Of a stretch of DNA of 64,000 nt, positions 8,997 through 17,675 are shown one piece after another. Each line of letters begins with the position of its first letter. Within the stretch, counting starts at the first letter, position 1. The notes under the pieces were generated by a model, which saw only the letters and a list, made by a program, of their open reading frames with translations, was not told the origin of the DNA and did not search any database. This DNA is from Paenibacillus sp. FSL H8-0537. GTDB taxonomy: Bacteria > Bacillota > Bacilli > Paenibacillales > Paenibacillaceae. Location: the NCBI RefSeq assembly GCF_038051995.1, contig NZ_CP150290.1, positions 5,322,001 through 5,386,000 on the forward strand. The letters are read 5' to 3'. Position numbers and translations under genes: made by a program.

Positions 8997-10832
8997 TTAT
9001 CCCGGCCCGCCCGCCTGATACTCCAGCAGCTTGCTGAACATCCCCTTGGACTCGCGATACAGCTGATTATAGCCGCCTTGCTGGATGATTCTGCCCTCTT
9101 CCAAGACGATAACCTGATCGGCGTCACGAATCGTTGACAGTCGGTGGGCAATGACAATAATCGTTAGTTTGCCCTTCAGCTGCTCAAGTGCCTGCTGAAT
9201 TTTCAGCTCATTTTCGCTGTCGAGTGAGCTGGTTGCCTCATCCAGTACAAGGATCGACGGCTTCCTAAGCATCGCTCGCGCCAATACAATGCGCTGCCGT
9301 TCACCGCCAGACAGCCTTACCCCGCGATCGCCCACGATCGTGTCCAGTCCCTGCGGCAGCGCGCGAACGAAGGCATCAGACGCCGAAAAAGCGAGCGCCT
9401 CCCACAATTGCTCCTCCGTCGCTCCCGGCAGTACGAGCTTTAAATTTTCACGAATGCTGACATTAAAAAGAAAGGGGTCCTGCGAGACATAACTCACCGC
9501 GCTGCGGTAAGCAAAGCGATTGCTATCGTCCAGCGGAGCACCATCGAGCAGCACCGCTCCGTGCTGGGGTACGATTAGCCCGATTAACGTATCGATCAGC
9601 GTACTTTTTCCCGCCCCGGACTTGCCGACAATTGCCGTCATGCTGTTCGCCGGGATACGCAAATTAATATGCTTCAGCGCATACGTCTCATCCTGCTCCC
9701 GGTAGCGATAATACACATCCTGGCAGACCAGCTCATGCACAAGCTTCAGCGCAGCAGGCTCTGCCTGCTCTGCCTGCTTTGTTCGCTCTGTTGGGTCAGC
9801 AGGCTTATTCAGCTGCATTTCCTCAGCAGCGCCACATTCCTTCATCAAGTCATTCAAGCTCTTGAATGCCGGGAGCGTCAGCACGATTTGCTCCATAGAG
9901 GTTTGAATGAGCGTCAGCTTCGGCCACAGCCTTGTAAAAATCAGCACAATTAATGTAAGCTGCGCTACCCCAACCTGCAGAACCTGCACCGATAAAAATA
10001 CGCAGCCCGCAATCATCAACGCTGAGATACTTTTAAATAGGAGCTGGCTATTGGATTGCAGCTTCACAAACTGCACATTATTGTGCTCCATTTGCTGCGT
10101 CAGCTTGCTGAACCAGGACAGATGACTTTCCTCCAGCCGATTGCTTTTGATCTCCTTAATGCCATTGAAATGATCGGTTATGCCCGCCACATAGCTCTGC
10201 GACAGCTCTGTCAGCCGGGTGCCAAGCGACCTTGCTCCTCGCGTGTATTTACGTGAGAACAAGCTGATTAGGCCACCGCAAATTAAAATAAGCAACGTCA
10301 GCTGATACGACAGATAGAAGGCTAGCCCGATTTGTACAAGCGTAAATATTCCCGTCGTAACTAAACGAAGTGAGAGCTGCACACCCTGATTAACCCGAGA
10401 TAGCTCGGAAGACAAAATATGATTGAAGTCCGACTTGCGCTTGCCAAGAAAAAAAGCCCAGTTCGATTGCAGCAGCGCCTGATAAATATCCATCCGCAAT
10501 TTCGTTACAAAGCTTTGAAGCAGGGCAAAGCCCTGATTCGTCTGCTGTCTTTGCAGCAGGCCCTGCCCAACATTAATGCCGATGAAAATAGCCAGTACAG
10601 CTGCAAGCAGCAGCTCCTGCGGCAGCTCGCCAAGCCAGACGCTGACCTGCGGTACGACTGGCAAGCTTGCGCTTTGCACATCAAATAAACCGATGATGCC
10701 CAGCAGCGGTATTAAGACGAGCAGCCCTACGCCCTCAAGCGAGCTGACAATCATAATACCCAGCATGTTCAAGTAAAGCTTCTTTCCTGCAAACTGATGC
10801 AGCTTTTTCATATATAGCAAAATCGGTTTCAT
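8997..10832 (-). CDS. Lasso peptide ABC exporter (D protein)
   Basis: A 611-residue half-transporter with an N-terminal six-helix exporter domain (about 20-320) and a C-terminal ATPase: Walker A GKSGAGKST at 403-411, signature LSGGERQR at 507-514, Walker B ILVLDEA at 527-533. No peptidase C39 domain is present, as expected for lasso exporters, whose leader is removed by the B protein. It should export the mature lasso peptide and give self-immunity. The linker near 345-360 carries a small duplicated Q-A-E motif. The start overlaps the nucleotidyltransferase stop as ATGA. Confidence 0.9.
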   Translation of the reverse strand: MKPILLYMKKLHQFAGKKLYLNMLGIMIVSSLEGVGLLVLIPLLGIIGLFDVQSASLPVVPQVSVWLGELPQELLLAAVLAIFIGINVGQGLLQRQQTNQGFALLQSFVTKLRMDIYQALLQSNWAFFLGKRKSDFNHILSSELSRVNQGVQLSLRLVTTGIFTLVQIGLAFYLSYQLTLLILICGGLISLFSRKYTRGARSLGTRLTELSQSYVAGITDHFNGIKEIKSNRLEESHLSWFSKLTQQMEHNNVQFVKLQSNSQLLFKSISALMIAGCVFLSVQVLQVGVAQLTLIVLIFTRLWPKLTLIQTSMEQIVLTLPAFKSLNDLMKECGAAEEMQLNKPADPTERTKQAEQAEPAALKLVHELVCQDVYYRYREQDETYALKHINLRIPANSMTAIVGKSGAGKSTLIDTLIGLIVPQHGAVLLDGAPLDDSNRFAYRSAVSYVSQDPFLFNVSIRENLKLVLPGATEEQLWEALAFSASDAFVRALPQGLDTIVGDRGVRLSGGERQRIVLARAMLRKPSILVLDEATSSLDSENELKIQQALEQLKGKLTIIVIAHRLSTIRDADQVIVLEEGRIIQQGGYNQLYRESKGMFSKLLEYQAGGPG

Positions 10833-12025
10833 ATACTCACCCTTTTGCGAGGCTGCTTGAGCCTTCGATAAAAATACAGAAACGGCCGCAGCGGAAAATA
10901 TAGAAAATGCAGTCCCTTAGGCAAAGGCAAAGTCTGCGCATCCCAGGCGCTTGGATAAAGCTTGCCGATGAAATGGGTCAGCTTCTCCCGGCTTGTCAGC
11001 AGCATAAAGGTATAACGCTTATAAAGCAGCGCCATCTTCTTCTCCTCTGGAATCGGGCTGATCGTAACCGTCTCCTGAATAAATGGAAAAATGCAGCGTA
11101 CAAGCCTATGCACGAGGGGGCTGTCGGTCAACGGCAGCAGTGTCTCGGGAAGCTTTACACCGAATAGCTCTCGCGCCAAAACAAGCGCCTGCCCTATGGC
11201 CGCCGCTCCTCCGTTTCTCCGTGTTTCCTCTATCAGCGATTCGCCGCCGTCCTCGCAGGCAGAAGCAAGCTGGGCAATATCATGCAGCCAGCGCAGCCGG
11301 AACCAGCCATGTCTTGCGCCATGGCTGGCGAGATAATGAAACAGATGCTCCGGCCCTAAATAAGGGATCGGACTTCCCGTCTGCTCATAGATTCTGCGCT
11401 GCGCCCATAATTGCTCGAAGGACACTTCCTTCACCGCATCAGGGCTGAGTCGCCAGTGCAGCTCAATTTGCGTCTGATTGATCGTATGCTCGAAGCAGCT
11501 ATGATGCGTTTTCCACTTTAAATCATTAAACAAACGCGGCGCCGGGTCCCGATCATAATAACCAAGCTCTTCAAGCAACGCCTCGGCTCGGTCAACATCC
11601 TCTATTGGCACTAAAATATCCAGGTCCTTGCTTGTGCGCTGGGAAATATCGCCGTAAAGCTCATGTGCAATAACTGGCCCTTTCAATTGCAAGGAGCGTA
11701 TGCCGCGCTCTGCCAAAGCCGCTACAATCCGCTGCATCTCGGCGCTGAGCCTCAGCATCATCAGCGTATTGGCGTAATAATCCTGCTGGAGCGTCAGCAG
11801 CACCGACTTCGGCAGCACCGGCTTCACAAGCTGCTTCAGCTTCAAATAGAGGCTTGGATATACACGGTGATGGCGCGCCAATTCGATAATCTTCTCCCCG
11901 TTCAGCCTGCTGCCGGCCCAGCGGCGGCCAATGACTGCCGGATCGGCATTTGGCCGCAGGCACTCGAGAATAAATTGCAATTCAAGCGGAAGGTTAGCCA
12001 CTTCCCATTCATACGTTTTATCCAT
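10829..12025 (-). CDS. Nucleotidyltransferase-family protein of the lasso cluster
   Basis: A 398-residue protein of the NTP_transf_5 type: KGPVIAHELYG followed by the metal-binding pair D-L-D in RTSKDLDILV. In HPr-kinase-containing lasso clusters of Bacillales a gene of this family often accompanies the modification genes; its substrate is not settled. The ATG at 12025 is chosen because it overlaps the B2 stop and starts a conserved-looking sequence; a longer frame upstream runs inside B2. Coupled to B2 before it and the exporter after it. Confidence 0.8.
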   Translation of the reverse strand: MDKTYEWEVANLPLELQFILECLRPNADPAVIGRRWAGSRLNGEKIIELARHHRVYPSLYLKLKQLVKPVLPKSVLLTLQQDYYANTLMMLRLSAEMQRIVAALAERGIRSLQLKGPVIAHELYGDISQRTSKDLDILVPIEDVDRAEALLEELGYYDRDPAPRLFNDLKWKTHHSCFEHTINQTQIELHWRLSPDAVKEVSFEQLWAQRRIYEQTGSPIPYLGPEHLFHYLASHGARHGWFRLRWLHDIAQLASACEDGGESLIEETRRNGGAAAIGQALVLARELFGVKLPETLLPLTDSPLVHRLVRCIFPFIQETVTISPIPEEKKMALLYKRYTFMLLTSREKLTHFIGKLYPSAWDAQTLPLPKGLHFLYFPLRPFLYFYRRLKQPRKRVSI

Positions 12026-12488
12026 AGCGTTGCTCCTTCTTCCGCTTAATCTGATTACCGAACAAGCCAACGACGGTGAAACGACCCATTTCTTCGACAC
12101 CTGTTATGTAGTAGGGGCCGCTGCGAAGCCAGGCATGGGCAATCATTTTGCCTGATTCGTCCTTGGCTGTGCCCAAATAGAGCGTGCTCGCTATTTTTCT
12201 GCGTTTCAGCAGCTTCATCGCGGCGATTCCCTTAACGAGACATTCGCTTTCCCACCAAGTATAGCGGCTCATCTGCCGTATCGCTTTCGCCACCTCACTG
12301 AGCATCTGCTCATGCTCCGCTACCCGCTCATAGGGCGTCTCCTTCATAGGAACACCTAGAGTAGGGGCAACTTTAGCGAAAGGAATCAGTTTGAGAAGAC
12401 GCGCCCAGGCGAGCAGCATATAGGCTTCGAACAGAAGAAGCTTGCTGCGAAGCGGCAGCAAGGTGAACTGGCTCCATTTTTTAAGCAA
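12018..12488 (-). CDS. Lasso peptide leader protease (B2, transglutaminase-like)
   Basis: A 156-residue protein with the fold signature of lasso B2 proteases: catalytic Cys83 in SECLVKGIAAM and His118 in AHAWL. The usual third acidic residue is not obvious after HAWL, where the sequence reads RSGPYY. B2 cuts the leader from the precursor bound by B1. The only sensible start is TTG at 12488, about ten bases after AAGGAAAGGGCGG; the ATG next to it is out of frame. Confidence 0.9.
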   Translation of the reverse strand: MLKKWSQFTLLPLRSKLLLFEAYMLLAWARLLKLIPFAKVAPTLGVPMKETPYERVAEHEQMLSEVAKAIRQMSRYTWWESECLVKGIAAMKLLKRRKIASTLYLGTAKDESGKMIAHAWLRSGPYYITGVEEMGRFTVVGLFGNQIKRKKEQRYG

Positions 12489-12521
12489 GACAATCGAACC
12501 GCCCTTTCCTTGAACTATTCG

Positions 12522-12863
12522 CTAATCTGCCGTAGCTCCTGCTCCGCCATTCTGTGCGCCTGCATTCGAGACAGGCTCAAGCAGCCCTTCCGCATACAGA
12601 TCCTGTAAAAAATCTGCCACCTGCTGGTCGCATGCCGCTGGCTCCACTTCATACTCTTTGAGCAACTGGGCCACAATGTCGCGGCGTGTCACGGGCGACG
12701 CCGTCCGCTCCCAAATGATGCCGCCCAGCTTGCCCATGTTGTAATATTTGCCCGAAGACAGGCTTAACAGCACTTTATCGCCATCCATATCAGTAGCCAA
12801 ATGACCTTCTGTCCGCTGGATTATCTGTTCAGGCTGCAGAAGCGGTCTAGCTTGTTTAGACAT
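12522..12863 (-). CDS. Lasso precursor recognition protein (B1, PqqD-like RRE)
   Basis: A 113-residue PqqD-like protein (DGDKVLLSLSSGKYYNMGKLGGIIWE, of which the core is the RRE strand-helix pattern). B1 binds the precursor leader and hands it to protease and cyclase. ATG 12863 is preferred to the GTG nine bases upstream because the latter sits directly on the AAAGGA site. It overlaps the end of the kinase gene, and 33 bases separate it from B2. Confidence 0.88.
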   Translation of the reverse strand: MSKQARPLLQPEQIIQRTEGHLATDMDGDKVLLSLSSGKYYNMGKLGGIIWERTASPVTRRDIVAQLLKEYEVEPAACDQQVADFLQDLYAEGLLEPVSNAGAQNGGAGATAD

Positions 12864-13806
12864 TTGCCTCACGTCCTTTCTGAGTCGCTGCTAGTATTAG
12901 ATCAACCATTTCATAAGCGGAAAATGCTCCTTCTGCGGGACGCTGCAATTGATAAGCCTGCACGCTTGCTGCAAGCCGAACAACAGCAGAAAAATGCCAA
13001 TTTTGCAGCCTTAAAGGCGCAATTAGAAAATGTCGGAAGGTGTGGTTCAGCAATACAGGCAGCTTCGCTAGTGAATGCAGCTGTGATAGCGATACCGCAT
13101 TTGCTTCTGTGCGCGAAAGCTCAAATACGGCGGCGAGTGGAAGTGGAGAGGCTAGGAAGCTGGCAGATAACGGAACAGCGAATTTGGATACGGAATAGGC
13201 AAGCGGCTTATAAAGCTGACTCGTTCTTCCGAGCTGCTCGACGCTTTGCTGCCACAGCTTTTGCTGCGGATAGGAGGGCATGACAATTGACGAGCCATTT
13301 GCACCAGCCTCCGGTTCCTTTAAGGCAATGACATCATCACTAAGCAGGGGATAGCCACGGTCTATAAAAGCTGCGGCCAGCGTCGACTTTCCTGCCCCAG
13401 AGTCCCCTACGAAAGCATAGGCCTTGCCGTCTATGGCTATAGCGCTCCCATGCAGCGGCAGCTGCTTTCTCTGCAGGAGCAGCGCGCCTAGGCATGTTCC
13501 AAGCAGGTAAAGCCGGAGCCTGCCCTCATCCATGTTTTCGCATGGCTCCACAATAATCCGTTTGCCCTCTTGAATGCAGAAGCTTGCGACCTCGTGAATA
13601 TAAAAAAACAATTTTGCGCCGTGAACAACGTAATGATCCTGCGTTTGCTCCAAAATCGGCCACGTAAATTCTGGCTTAGCCAGCTCTATTTCAACATCTG
13701 CAAACGCTTTCGAATTTTCCGCCTCAAGCAGCTCAGGCAGCTCAATTTCACTGCTGATACATAAGCCGAAAGCGTCGTAGATTGCTTTTTTCCCAGTTAC
13801 TATCAT
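12856..13806 (-). CDS. HPr kinase-like lasso peptide kinase
   Basis: A 316-residue HPr-kinase/phosphorylase-like protein: Walker A GDSGAGKST at 134-142, preceded by LHGSAIAI with His119, and an Asp pair at 157-158. In the related paeninodin cluster of Paenibacillus such a kinase phosphorylates the C-terminal Ser of the precursor peptide. The precursor here also ends in Ser, which fits. ATG 13806 is chosen for its AAGGGTG site six bases upstream; the longer frame would need a TTG without a ribosome site. Confidence 0.87.
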   Translation of the reverse strand: MIVTGKKAIYDAFGLCISSEIELPELLEAENSKAFADVEIELAKPEFTWPILEQTQDHYVVHGAKLFFYIHEVASFCIQEGKRIIVEPCENMDEGRLRLYLLGTCLGALLLQRKQLPLHGSAIAIDGKAYAFVGDSGAGKSTLAAAFIDRGYPLLSDDVIALKEPEAGANGSSIVMPSYPQQKLWQQSVEQLGRTSQLYKPLAYSVSKFAVPLSASFLASPLPLAAVFELSRTEANAVSLSQLHSLAKLPVLLNHTFRHFLIAPLRLQNWHFSAVVRLAASVQAYQLQRPAEGAFSAYEMVDLILAATQKGREANV

Positions 13807-13878
13807 CGCGTTCACCCTTATATGAATAAAATCGCGTTGCTTCAAGCCATCAAAAGTAATCGTTTCGCGGTGAAACCT

Positions 13879-13897
13879 GTACTTCCCTATATTTGAA
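13879..13897. repeat. Single arm of a palindromic repeat also found in the EPS operon
   Basis: The stretch from gtacttcc to atatttgaa matches the right arm of the hairpin repeats at 31860-31907 and 25985-26030 at 17 of 19 positions. Only one arm is recognisable here. Confidence 0.4.
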
Positions 13898-13901
13898 CAA
13901 A

Positions 13902-13953
13902 ATCAACAAAGTCCTTGTACAAGGATATCCTGCTGTATAAGGACCTTGTTGAT
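13902..13953 (-). terminator. Hairpin between precursor and kinase genes
   Basis: ATCAACAA-GTCCTT pairs with AAGGAC-TTGTTGAT, with one mismatch inside the stem; on the minus strand it is followed by TTTGTTC. This weak U-tract suggests partial termination or mRNA protection, giving more precursor message than downstream enzyme message. Confidence 0.55.
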
Positions 13954-13986
13954 CACTTTTACTGCATAAGTATAATGGATTTATTT

Positions 13987-14151
13987 CTAGGAAAAGGAAG
14001 TGCCTGGATCGATAGGGAACGGAGTTGGGTCATCAGTGACGTCAAAGTCCCCCGCTTTTACAAAATCAATGTAACGTGTACCTACGCCAGCCATCGTCTC
14101 GCTCACTTGCAGCGTTTCGAGAACCGGAGCTTGCCATTGTTGTTTCTCCAT
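13987..14151 (-). CDS. Lasso peptide precursor (A), 54 residues
   Basis: A small gene directly after the cyclase gene, with GGAGGTG in the last cyclase codons and ATG at 14151. The leader (1-20) has W6-x-x-P9-x-L11, matching the YxxPxL leader motif read by B1, and Thr19 at the -2 position. Cleavage after Met20 gives a core starting AGVGTRYID, so Ala21 can close a nine-residue ring on Asp29. Paeninodin also begins Ala-Gly-x-Gly-Thr and closes on residue 9, as recalled. The predicted core is 34 residues and ends PGTSFS; the C-terminal Ser54 is the likely kinase target. Core length is well above the roughly 15-25 usual for the class. Confidence 0.9.
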   Translation of the reverse strand: MEKQQWQAPVLETLQVSETMAGVGTRYIDFVKAGDFDVTDDPTPFPIDPGTSFS

Positions 14152-14153
14152 GC

Positions 14154-16109
14154 TTATTCACCTCCCTTCAAATTAAACTGCCGGACAAACCGGCAGGCTA
14201 CGAGGCAATGCAATAAATAACGGCTGTTTAAATCAACCGCGTATTCCGGCTTCGGCACTAAGCCGACCTGTTCCAGCGAAGTCCTCATCTGCTCTACATT
14301 GAAAAACTGTGCAAGATACGAATCGTTGCAATATTGCCGCAGCTCCTCTACAAATGCAGACCAAACCGGCGTCATTCGATGAACCCAATCCGCTGCTTGA
14401 ATGCCGCGCACCCGCTGGTTTAACCGAATTTGATCGGGCAAATAGTTGGCCGTTGACTCGCGGATTAAAGCACGGTCGTAACCGTCATGAACGTATTGCT
14501 CAATCGGAACAGACAAGCAAAACTTCACAACCCGCGGATCGCTGGTCGGGTCTCGTTCCCACAGCGCATAGCTTAGCGATAGCTTGGTGCGCTGCGTACC
14601 GCTCATATTGGTCATCGCCATATCCTGAAAAGGCCCCGGCTGCGCTTTAATCGCATCTTTTTCAAAAACGCTGCCTGCCCCTGCCTGCCGCTCCTTCAAT
14701 CTGGCAAAGACGTTCATCCGCTTGGCAAAAGCCGGATTGATCATGAGCGGCATCTCCTGCTGCCCATGATCCTGGTCCCGAGGAAACAGCTTCGGATAGG
14801 CGTTTTTCCCAACATAATACATAAGCCGTTTCCGCCCGACTGCCTTACGCTTGCCAAACATCGTCACTTCCCGGTACAGCCGCAGCCATTGCAGCCGCTT
14901 GAGGAGCAACGAATAATAATCGATGGCAGGCCCCCACGAGATCGAATGGTTTCCCATTGCTCCCGTAAGCAAAATGCCCATTCCCTGCTGCTGCGACTGC
15001 TCGTAAACCCCTTTAATCCAAAATGAATTTTCTGCAAATTTAAAGGGGATCTCCAGCATTTCCAGCCATTCATCCGCTTCCGACAGCGGGCTGCGGCCCT
15101 GCAAATCCAAATATTGATCGGCAATATTGCCAACAAACTCGACAGTTTTCTTTATAAAGGGACGTTCATCCGCCATATGCCGCCTGGACGTCCAATCCTG
15201 AAAATTCGGTTCTGGCACATAACTGAAGGTATGCAGCTGCTTTTGCTGCGCCTGTAGTGATTTTGCCGCGAAGCTGACGACCGAGCCAGAATCGAGGCCG
15301 CCGCTAAGCGTTGCGCCTACCTTCCGAAACGTCCTCATCCGGGCATTGACCGCTTCCTGAAAAATCTCCTGGAAAGCTTCCGTGTACTCCTCACGTCGCT
15401 TCAGCCTCAGCTGCTCGGGGGACTCCACCTTGCTGTGCTGCCAAAAATCAAGCTTGCCGTCCTTGATGCGAAAAGCATGCCCCGGCGGCACTTGCCGAAT
15501 ATGCTCATAGGGCGTTGCGAACAGGTCACTCGACTCATGAACAATAGCAACCGCCAAATAATCAGCGAGCCAGCTTTCATTCAGCTTTTTCTCCACATGA
15601 TGGGCGGCAAGCAGCGGCGCAATGGTGGTGCAAAAGGAGCTTTGCCGAGCATCAGAGTAGATATAAAGCGTACGGCTGCCGAACAAATCGGTCGTACCGA
15701 ACAGCTCGGATTTGCGCTGATTCCAAATGATGAACGCATAGTCGCCAATTAAATAACGCGGCGCTTCCTCTCCCCATTTGGCATAGGCCAGCATAATCAG
15801 CTCGCTATCCGGCATGCTGGCTCGCCGCTCGCGATCGATGAGCAGCTGCTCCCATAGAAATGGACGATTATCGATCATGGCATCAGCCGTAATCGTTAGT
15901 CCCAGCTCAGCTGCGTGAAAGGGCTGCGGCTGTCCGACCGATTCAGGCGTAATCCACTGGGCATGGCAGCCTAGGAAAACGCGTCCGTCATGCCAAGTAT
16001 CGACGGCATCCGCTGGATATTTTTGCAAGGCTTGCATTAGGCGCAACCCCGCTTCTACGGAAACGGGAGCTTCGGAATCCTTCTGATAAATAGCGGCGAT
16101 TGCGCTCAT
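14154..16109 (-). CDS. Lasso cyclase (C, asparagine synthetase-like)
   Basis: A 651-residue protein with an N-terminal glutaminase-like domain lacking the catalytic Cys2 (it reads MSAI), and a synthetase domain with the ATP pyrophosphatase loop SGGLDSGS at 269-276. Lasso cyclases use ATP to adenylate the ring-acceptor side chain and form the macrolactam; loss of Cys2 fits, since no glutamine is needed. It is the first gene of the operon. GGAGG lies six bases before the ATG. Confidence 0.92.
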   Translation of the reverse strand: MSAIAAIYQKDSEAPVSVEAGLRLMQALQKYPADAVDTWHDGRVFLGCHAQWITPESVGQPQPFHAAELGLTITADAMIDNRPFLWEQLLIDRERRASMPDSELIMLAYAKWGEEAPRYLIGDYAFIIWNQRKSELFGTTDLFGSRTLYIYSDARQSSFCTTIAPLLAAHHVEKKLNESWLADYLAVAIVHESSDLFATPYEHIRQVPPGHAFRIKDGKLDFWQHSKVESPEQLRLKRREEYTEAFQEIFQEAVNARMRTFRKVGATLSGGLDSGSVVSFAAKSLQAQQKQLHTFSYVPEPNFQDWTSRRHMADERPFIKKTVEFVGNIADQYLDLQGRSPLSEADEWLEMLEIPFKFAENSFWIKGVYEQSQQQGMGILLTGAMGNHSISWGPAIDYYSLLLKRLQWLRLYREVTMFGKRKAVGRKRLMYYVGKNAYPKLFPRDQDHGQQEMPLMINPAFAKRMNVFARLKERQAGAGSVFEKDAIKAQPGPFQDMAMTNMSGTQRTKLSLSYALWERDPTSDPRVVKFCLSVPIEQYVHDGYDRALIRESTANYLPDQIRLNQRVRGIQAADWVHRMTPVWSAFVEELRQYCNDSYLAQFFNVEQMRTSLEQVGLVPKPEYAVDLNSRYLLHCLVACRFVRQFNLKGGE

Positions 16110-16144
16110 GCTGTGCCTCCTTCTTTTTGATACTAACTGTATTT

Positions 16145-16174
16145 ATTATAGCACATAAAGATACAATTTGTATC
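16145..16174 (-). promoter_or_regulatory. Lasso operon promoter with GATACA dyad
   Basis: On the minus strand a consensus -10 TATAAT (16145-16150) lies 35 bases before the cyclase start. The -35 region (about 16167-16173) is poor and is covered by a perfect dyad GATACAATTTGTATC (16160-16174). A protein bound there would contact the -35 region. The same dyad family is found in the exopolysaccharide promoter. Confidence 0.7.
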
Positions 16175-16221
16175 ATTTTTACCGAAACAATTATTCGTTT
16201 TAACCTATGCTTCACCATTTT

Positions 16222-17559
16222 TCATAGCGATAATAATGGTTTTTGTTCTTTTACTCCATGGTTCATATTGGGACGGCCAACCGAATAATAAATGAGCTGT
16301 GTATTGACTAGTTCATGCTCACTATAAATGTTGCGCCCATCAATGAGATTAGGCGTTCGCAGCCAGGATTGAATACTTAATGGTTTAATATCGCGGAATT
16401 CCTTCCATTCGGTCAAAATGCACAGCGCATCCGCCTGAATTGCCGCTTCCTCCGGATTATCACAGTATACGACACCCGATTCGCCAAATTGCTGGCGAAA
16501 ATTAGCCGTCGCTATCGGATCGTAGGCTTTGACTTTTGCGCCTCGCTTTACTAACGCTTCAATAATTTCAAAGGCTGGTGCATCGCGAACATCATCCGTT
16601 TCCGGCTTGAAGGCCAGGCCCCAAATGGCAACGGTCCGGCCTCCCAAATCGCCAAGCGAAGCTTCCAGCTTGCGAATGACGTTAAAGCGCTGGTCGCGAT
16701 TCACATCGACGACTGATTTAAGCAGCTTGAAATCATAATCCATTTGTCCGGCAATTTGAATAAGCGCCTGCGTATCCTTCGGGAAGCAGGAGCCCCCATA
16801 ACCTATTCCCGCTTTCAAGAAAGAGGAACCGATTCGCTGATCATAGCCCATTCCTTCCGCTACCTCCGTCACATCGGCGCCTACCTTTTCGCAAATGTTG
16901 GCTATTTCATTAATGAAGGATATTTTGGCTGCAAGGAAAGCGTTGGATGCATATTTAATCATTTCGGCGCTGCGAATATCGGTGCTCATGATGTGCTTGG
17001 TGAGCGGCCTATGCAGTTCCGTCAAACACTTGCGCGCCGTATCGCCCGATGTGCCAATGACAATGCGGTCTGGGTGCAGCGTATCCTGAACCGCTGTGCC
17101 TTCCCGGAGAAATTCTGGTACGGATGCGACCTCAAACGGATATGCCGTCTGGCTAGCTATAATCGCTTGAATATGTTCATTCGTGCCAACTGGCACCGTG
17201 CTTTTCGTAGCAATAATTTTAAATCCATTCATTGCCAAGCCGATTTCGCGGGCTGCCTGTTCAATATAGCTCAAATTCGCTTTGCCGCTTGGCAGCGATG
17301 GCGTCCCTACCGCAATGATAATCATATCGGATTGCCTCACCGCTTCTGGCAAATCCGTAGTAAATTGCAAGCGTCCCTCCGCTTTATTGCTCGCTATAAG
17401 CTCTTTCAAGCCCGGCTCATAAATCGGCACCTCGCCTTTATTCAGCAAGGCAATCTTCTCCTCCAGGTGGTCAACGCAGATGACATCGTTGCCCAGCTCG
17501 GAGAAGCATACGCCTGATACAAGCCCCACATAACCCGTTCCAATTACAGCAAGCTTCAT
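16222..17559 (-). CDS. ugd: UDP-glucose 6-dehydrogenase
   Basis: A 445-residue UDP-sugar dehydrogenase that oxidises UDP-glucose to UDP-glucuronate. Visible: NAD-binding GTGYVGL at 7-13, SVPEFLREGTAV, and the catalytic Cys258 in GGSCFPKD. ATG 17559 is chosen because it begins directly at the Rossmann strand and follows GGAGAGGAG. It is the last gene of the exopolysaccharide operon and supplies an acidic sugar donor; GalU upstream makes its substrate. No clear terminator separates it from the lasso operon. Confidence 0.92.
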   Translation of the reverse strand: MKLAVIGTGYVGLVSGVCFSELGNDVICVDHLEEKIALLNKGEVPIYEPGLKELIASNKAEGRLQFTTDLPEAVRQSDMIIIAVGTPSLPSGKANLSYIEQAAREIGLAMNGFKIIATKSTVPVGTNEHIQAIIASQTAYPFEVASVPEFLREGTAVQDTLHPDRIVIGTSGDTARKCLTELHRPLTKHIMSTDIRSAEMIKYASNAFLAAKISFINEIANICEKVGADVTEVAEGMGYDQRIGSSFLKAGIGYGGSCFPKDTQALIQIAGQMDYDFKLLKSVVDVNRDQRFNVIRKLEASLGDLGGRTVAIWGLAFKPETDDVRDAPAFEIIEALVKRGAKVKAYDPIATANFRQQFGESGVVYCDNPEEAAIQADALCILTEWKEFRDIKPLSIQSWLRTPNLIDGRNIYSEHELVNTQLIYYSVGRPNMNHGVKEQKPLLSL

Positions 17560-17675
17560 GCTGCCCACTCCTCTCCATATGCAGCAAGGGTGCCTAATCG
17601 CAGGCCGCTGCTTTATATACCATCCCACTAACCCTTTGCATCCTTATACAAAGCCTTCATAACCAACTCTACAAA

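Noticed and set aside
16744..17517. A 257-residue plus-strand frame antisense to ugd
   Set aside because: It is a shadow of the clearly recognised UDP-glucose dehydrogenase and has low-information composition.
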